64,000 bases of DNA from JAEUPI01 sp044222685 (GTDB taxonomy: Bacteria > Pseudomonadota > Gammaproteobacteria > Burkholderiales > Burkholderiaceae_C). Position 1 is the stretch's first letter; each line of letters starts with the position of its first letter. Shown one piece after another: positions 60,648 to 64,000 of this stretch. A program made the position numbers and the translations under genes. The notes below the pieces were generated by a model. That model saw only the letters and a program-made list of their open reading frames with translations. It ran no database searches and was not told where the DNA came from. Location: contig JBGAMU010000004.1 of the NCBI GenBank assembly GCA_044222685.1, positions 33,653 through 97,652 of the forward strand. The letters run 5' to 3'.

Positions 60648-61442
60648 ATGACCGTCTCCATCACCGGTGCCCGCCTCGAGCTGGGTGGCGTTCTCCTGCA
60701 GGTCGCGTCGCGCACCCGCGGCGCCGCGGTCCACATCAACATCGCCGGCCAGCAGGCCAACACGCTGCTGCACGACGGCCATGCGTGGAAGGATTTCCCC
60801 CGCGCGATGCGCGGTGCCACGCGGCGCGCGCTGCGCGCCGCCCGCGTCGCCGAGGCATCGATGTTCGTCCATGCCAGCTTCGCCTTCGTGCGCGCGATCG
60901 AAGGCGGCGCACACCCCATCGGCGCGCCCTTGCAGTCGTGCGTCGATGCGATCCTCGAATGCGAAGCGCTGGTGCAGGCCAGCGGCCTGCCGGCCTGCGT
61001 AGTGCGCCTGGGTTATCTGTACGGCCCGGCCAGCGCCGACCTGCGCGCCTATCGCACCGCATTCCGCCTGGGCCGGCCGTACTGGTCGGGCCAAGCCGAT
61101 GCGCCGCAGGACCACCTGCACCAGCTCGACGCGGCGGCGGCGCTGCTGGCCGCGGCCAAGGCCCGGCACGCGGGCAAGACCTTCTATGCCACCGACGGCC
61201 ATCCGCTGCCGTTCGAGACCTTCATGGACACCTTTGCGCACCGCGTCGGGCGCGCGCGGCCGCTGCACCTGCCGCTGCGCTCGCGTCTGCTGGCCCGGGT
61301 GATCATTCGCGAAGAACACATGCAGCAGACCGCGCTGGCGATGCCGACGCGGGCCCCCTCGCCGCGCGTGCCCGGCTGGAAGCCGGCGTTCGCCGACTAC
61401 CGACTCGGGCTCGCCCAGGTGATGCAGTCGTGGCGCGACTGA
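60648..61442 (+). CDS. Degenerate NAD-dependent epimerase-like protein
   Basis: 264 residues. The middle and C-terminal parts read as an extended SDR/epimerase: LPACVVRLGYLYGP (the usual RxxxxYGP), then a DHLHQLDAAAALLAAA segment equal to the NAD-epimerase HVxDxA helix, and KTFYATDGHPLPF. The start lacks the GxxGxxG nucleotide loop, and the catalytic Tyr position reads ASFAFVRA with Phe instead of Tyr. The protein is short for the family. It may be a non-catalytic relative. It follows the GST gene in the same operon. Confidence 0.65.
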   Translation: MTVSITGARLELGGVLLQVASRTRGAAVHINIAGQQANTLLHDGHAWKDFPRAMRGATRRALRAARVAEASMFVHASFAFVRAIEGGAHPIGAPLQSCVDAILECEALVQASGLPACVVRLGYLYGPASADLRAYRTAFRLGRPYWSGQADAPQDHLHQLDAAAALLAAAKARHAGKTFYATDGHPLPFETFMDTFAHRVGRARPLHLPLRSRLLARVIIREEHMQQTALAMPTRAPSPRVPGWKPAFADYRLGLAQVMQSWRD

Positions 61443-61461
61443 GCCGGCTTCACGCCGGCTC
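61441..61461. terminator. Stem joining the ends of two convergent genes
   Basis: GAGCCGGC (61441-61448) and GCCGGCTC (61454-61461) form a perfect eight-base stem with a five-base loop. It overlaps the stop codons of both the epimerase-like gene and the OmpA lipoprotein gene. A bidirectional terminator is likely, without a T-tract. Confidence 0.4.
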
Positions 61462-62103
61462 GCGCAGCAGAATTTCCACGCGACGATTGCGGGCGCGCCC
61501 GGCGTCCGACGTGTTGTCGGCCACCGGCTCGCGCTCGCCACGGCCGTCGATCTGGATGCGCGTGGACGCCACGCCGCGGGCGGCCAGGTAGTCGCGCACG
61601 CTCTGCGCCCGCTGCACCGACAGCGGGTTGTTCACCGCCTCGGAGCCGGTGCTGTCGGTGTGGCCGACGATCGTCAGCTGCGCCTTCGGGTCGTCCTTCA
61701 GGCTGGCGGCAAACGGGTCGAGCACCGTGCGCATCTGCGGCCTGATCGAGGCGCTGCCGGTGTCGAACGAGACATCGCTCGGGATGTTGACCTTCAACTG
61801 GTTGTCTGCGGTGCGCGTCACGTCGACGCCGGTGCCCTGCGTGGCCTGCTCCATGGCCACGCGACGATCCTCCTGCCGCTTGGACCAGAGATTGCCCGCC
61901 ACCGCGCCGATCGCGCCGCCGATCACGGCACCGGTGCCGGCCTTGCCGCCGGTGGCGGAGCCCAGCACCGCACCGACCCCAGCGCCCACGCCGGCGCCCA
62001 CCGCAGTGCCCTTCTGTCGTTCACTCATGCTTTCGCAGCCGCTCAACAGCAGGGCAGCAGCGGCAATCGAAACGGCGGTGCTGCGAATCATCTGGCGGTT
62101 CAT
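61450..62103 (-). CDS. Glycine-zipper OmpA-family outer-membrane lipoprotein
   Basis: 217 residues. Lipobox LLLSGC (Cys about 23). A glycine zipper follows (about 33-70: VGAGVGAGVGAVLG, AVIGGAIGAVAGN) that probably inserts in the membrane. The C-terminal OmpA domain (about 105-215) has SFDTGSASI, IVGHTDSTGS with its peptidoglycan-binding Asp, and GRGEREPVADN with Arg. GGAGAAGG precedes ATG 62103. It links outer membrane to peptidoglycan (YiaD-like). Confidence 0.88.
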   Translation of the reverse strand: MNRQMIRSTAVSIAAAALLLSGCESMSERQKGTAVGAGVGAGVGAVLGSATGGKAGTGAVIGGAIGAVAGNLWSKRQEDRRVAMEQATQGTGVDVTRTADNQLKVNIPSDVSFDTGSASIRPQMRTVLDPFAASLKDDPKAQLTIVGHTDSTGSEAVNNPLSVQRAQSVRDYLAARGVASTRIQIDGRGEREPVADNTSDAGRARNRRVEILLREPA

Positions 62104-62249
62104 GGCCTTCTCCAATCAGCTTCAGCTCGGCATATGCGATCTTCATGCTCGCACCCGAGTGCGGCTTCATCTGTGCGCTCTCGCACATTGCCAGCGCACT
62201 CTGACGGCACCGCGCCGCCGCTGCCTGCACCGCCCGCGGAAGCCGCTCG

Positions 62250-62450
62250 GTGAGGATGGTCAAGCCGATCGTCGCCCGGCTCAATGCCGTGATCAACACC
62301 GCCTGGCAGGCCGACGACGGGCGCGCCAAGCTGGGCGCGGCCGGCATCCAGATCCAGGGCGGCGCGCCCGCGGCGTTCGGCGCCGTCATTGCCGCCGACG
62401 TCGACAAGTGGGCCAAGGTCGTGGCGGGGGCCGGCATCCAGCCGGAATGA
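62250..62450 (+). pseudogene. Remnant of a Bug-type (TctC) substrate-binding protein gene
   Basis: 66 codons from GTG 62250 to the stop. They match only the extreme C-terminus of Bug/TctC receptors: KPIVARLNAVINTAW, GIQIQGGAPAAFGAVIAAD and KWAKVVAGAGIQPE. The full protein would be about 325 residues, so roughly 260 are missing. Upstream in this frame no homologous sequence is visible before the divergent lipoprotein promoter region. A deletion or rearrangement scar, not a functional gene. Confidence 0.75.
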
Positions 62451-62459
62451 CAGGCTCGC

Positions 62460-62906
62460 TCAGTTTCGGTTTGCGCCCAGGCGGGCGGCGTCGAAGCCGT
62501 CGAGCGACAGCTCCATGATCACGGCGTCCTGCGTCAGCATCGGCACCGAGAAGCGCAACAGCCGCATGCCGTCGATCTGGATCATCGGTACGTCGAACAG
62601 GCAGGTCTGGCCCATCACCTCCTGCACCTTGCTCACGTCGCCGTTCATCTCGCCGTTGGGTCTGACGTAGATGTAGCGCGGGCGCCGCTGCCGGCAGTCG
62701 GGGGTGCCGGCCACGGTGAGTGCCACGCGCACGGCGCCGACCGTGCCGTATGCCTGCCGGCTGATGATGCAGGCCGAACGCTGCGCGTTGCACCAGATCG
62801 GCGGGGCCTTGTCGAAGGCGAGCGCATCCTCGAGTTGCACCCACTGCTGCGCGTGGGCGGCGCCCGCGAGCAGCGCGGCGACTGAGAAGGCCAGAAGGCG
62901 GGTCAT
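62460..62906 (-). CDS. Exported hypothetical protein
   Basis: 148 residues. A clear signal (LLAFSVAALLAGAAHAQ, cleavage about 19). The mature domain has four cysteines (PIWCNAQRSACIIS, GTPDCRQR, GQTCLFDV) likely in two disulfides, and strands VRVALTVAG and AVIMELSLDG. No family recognised. It converges on the Bug remnant with a nine-base gap and is read away from the TonB/TolA-like gene. Confidence 0.65.
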   Translation of the reverse strand: MTRLLAFSVAALLAGAAHAQQWVQLEDALAFDKAPPIWCNAQRSACIISRQAYGTVGAVRVALTVAGTPDCRQRRPRYIYVRPNGEMNGDVSKVQEVMGQTCLFDVPMIQIDGMRLLRFSVPMLTQDAVIMELSLDGFDAARLGANRN

Positions 62907-63053
62907 GGCATGAGCCTTTCGCGGTGGGAGTGGCGGATGCCGGATCATCGCGCACGGCGGCCCCATGGGTACCAAGCGGCCCCTCGGCAGCGCAGCGGGC
63001 GGCGGCCCGTGCAGCCGCCCTCTGTAGGGGGTGCCTGACTTTCCCCACGTCGC

Positions 63054-63089
63054 GGCCATGCCCGGACGCTTGACAATCCGGGCATGGCC
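63054..63089 (+). promoter_or_regulatory. Long hairpin covering the start codon of the TonB/TolA-like gene
   Basis: GGCCATGCCCGGA (63054-63066) and TCCGGGCATGGCC (63077-63089) form a perfect 13-base stem with a ten-base loop. The right arm contains the ATG at 63084. Folded in the mRNA, it would hide that start; a second in-frame ATG at 63093 lies just outside. It could also be an operator. No ribosome site is clear. Confidence 0.5.
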
Positions 63090-64000
63090 CGCATGCGGAC
63101 GACGGACGTCTCCGAGGTACCTCAGCTGCTGCCCGCGGGCCTGCCCGGCCCGCAGGCGCACTGGGTGGGCGAACCGCCGGCGCCGCGCCCGCGCGCCCGC
63201 CCGTCGCGAAAGCCTGCGGCCGCCGCATCGAAGCCGAAGCCCGCTGCGCGGCCCACCCGGCGCTGGCAGCGGCTGGTGCACGGCGCCAGCCACGAGCATC
63301 GGCTGCTCGCCCAGGCGCTGCTGCTGTCGCTGCTGGTCCACACGCTGCTGCTGAGCCTGATCTTCGGCGGCGAGGAGCGTGGCCTTCCCGGCTTTGCGCT
63401 GCCCTGGCAGGAGCGCCGGGTCGAGGTACCCGATCTGCGCGTCGTGCTGCTGCCGGCGCCCGCCCGGCCGGCGCCGGCCGTCGCGACGCCCGTCGAGGGG
63501 CCGAAGGCGCCGATCGAAACGCCGGTGGCCGCCGAACCCGGGCTCGCGCCGGCGCGCAGCGAAGCGGCTGAACCCACCGCGGCAGTCGCACCGGCGGCGC
63601 CGCAGGTCGCCGAGTCGACGGCGGTGGTCGACGTGGTGCCACGGCTCGAGGCCGCGCCCGCGCCTGTCGGGCCCATCGTGCCCGCCGTCCCCGCCGTGGT
63701 GCCGGCACCGGCGCCGGCAGCCGTGGTCGCGGCCGCGCCCAGCGCGTCGAGCCCGAAGCCGGTGATGCCGGCGCTTCGCGAGGCCATCGACGACACGCGG
63801 GAATCGGCTCGTCTGGAGACGGCACGCGTTGAAGCCGCGCGGCTCGAAGCCGAGCGCGAGCAGTCGGCGCGACGGTTGGCCGCGCAGTTGGAGGCCGCGC
63901 AGTTGGAGGCCGCGCAGTTGGAGGCTGCGCGAGTGGAGGCTGCGCGAGTGGAGGCTGCGCGAGTGGAGGCTGCGCGAGTGGAGGCTGCGCGAGTGGAGGC
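63084..64000 (+). CDS. TonB/TolA-like membrane-anchored protein, partial (3' end outside window)
   Basis: 305 codons and still open at the window edge. A basic, Pro/Ala-rich cytoplasmic N-terminus of about 65 residues precedes one membrane helix (ALLLSLLVHTLLLSLIFGG), a Pro/Ala/Val-rich linker of 130 residues, then a charged coiled-coil-prone region and (AAQLE)3-(AARVE)n repeats from about residue 266. One inner-membrane anchor plus a long periplasmic arm is the TonB/TolA plan; the C-terminal domain that would decide lies outside. Start uncertain (63084 or 63093). Confidence 0.65.
   Translation, partial: MARMRTTDVSEVPQLLPAGLPGPQAHWVGEPPAPRPRARPSRKPAAAASKPKPAARPTRRWQRLVHGASHEHRLLAQALLLSLLVHTLLLSLIFGGEERGLPGFALPWQERRVEVPDLRVVLLPAPARPAPAVATPVEGPKAPIETPVAAEPGLAPARSEAAEPTAAVAPAAPQVAESTAVVDVVPRLEAAPAPVGPIVPAVPAVVPAPAPAAVVAAAPSASSPKPVMPALREAIDDTRESARLETARVEAARLEAEREQSARRLAAQLEAAQLEAAQLEAARVEAARVEAARVEAARVEAARVE
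63881..64000 (+). repeat. Perfect 15-bp tandem repeats in coding sequence
   Basis: Eight consecutive 15-base units: three of CGCGCAGTTGGAGGC (63881-63925) then five of TGCGCGAGTGGAGGC (63926-64000), identical within each set and running out of the window. Unit length is a multiple of three, so copy-number change keeps the frame and alters only the length of the AAxxE arm. Confidence 0.9.

Overview
The window is about 70% G+C, densely packed, and coded on both strands in short operons. Gene content (Mce-type ABC operon with a STAS-fused permease, TRAP and branched-chain-type transporters, a Bug-type binding-protein remnant, many glutathione S-transferase folds, c-type cytochromes, Tat-exported proteins) and codon use point to a beta-proteobacterium of the order Burkholderiales (Rubrivivax/Methylibium/Piscinibacter-like). 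This taxonomic call is inference from gene types. I saw no rRNA, tRNA, CRISPR array, insertion sequence or prophage.

Layout. 1-5.0 kb: the end of a methyltransferase gene, a Tat-exported amidohydrolase, an SDR oxidoreductase, a J-domain/zinc-ribbon/PilZ fusion, and a translationally coupled lipoprotein/membrane-protein pair. 5.1-9.1 kb: an Mce (Mla/Pqi-like) lipid-transport operon whose first gene is a c-type cytochrome lipoprotein. 9.6-13.3 kb: a large dihaem lipoprotein and a Tat-exported DUF1501 protein. 13.3-24.2 kb: a GAF-PAS-degenerate GGDEF protein, three GST-fold genes, a serine hydrolase, a Wzi-like barrel, an MltB-type transglycosylase and several small exported or hypothetical proteins.

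24.4-39.1 kb is the most coherent block. A divergent promoter region near 30.5 kb separates rpiR-iolC/DUF2090-binding protein-livH-SDR (minus strand) from livM-livG-livF, an ATPase lacking the ABC signature, a complete TRAP transporter, a lambda-crystallin-type 3-hydroxyacyl dehydrogenase, a BKACE beta-keto-acid cleavage enzyme and a DUF2889 gene (plus strand). The ABC transporter is therefore split across the two divergent operons. The block looks like a regulated uptake and catabolism island for sugar-like and beta-hydroxy-acid substrates.

39.2-46.3 kb: a dihaem cytochrome; a MerR regulator facing a three-gene operon through a textbook 19-bp-spacer promoter; a truncated haemoglobin; and a 1,064-residue BTAD/ATPase regulator. 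46.4-53.8 kb: an EamA exporter, an acyl-CoA-dehydrogenase-like gene, a two-permease SsuABC/TauABC-type importer operon with a small extra membrane protein, and an ABC_sub_bind lipid/amino-acid-type binding protein. 53.9-62.1 kb: metabolic and housekeeping genes including a PLP decarboxylase, a PQQ-type sugar dehydrogenase with a cytochrome c, an MtfA peptidase, another GST and a glycine-zipper OmpA lipoprotein. 62.2-64 kb: a fragment of a Bug receptor gene, a small exported protein, and the start of a membrane-anchored TonB/TolA-like protein that leaves the window inside a perfect 15-bp tandem repeat.
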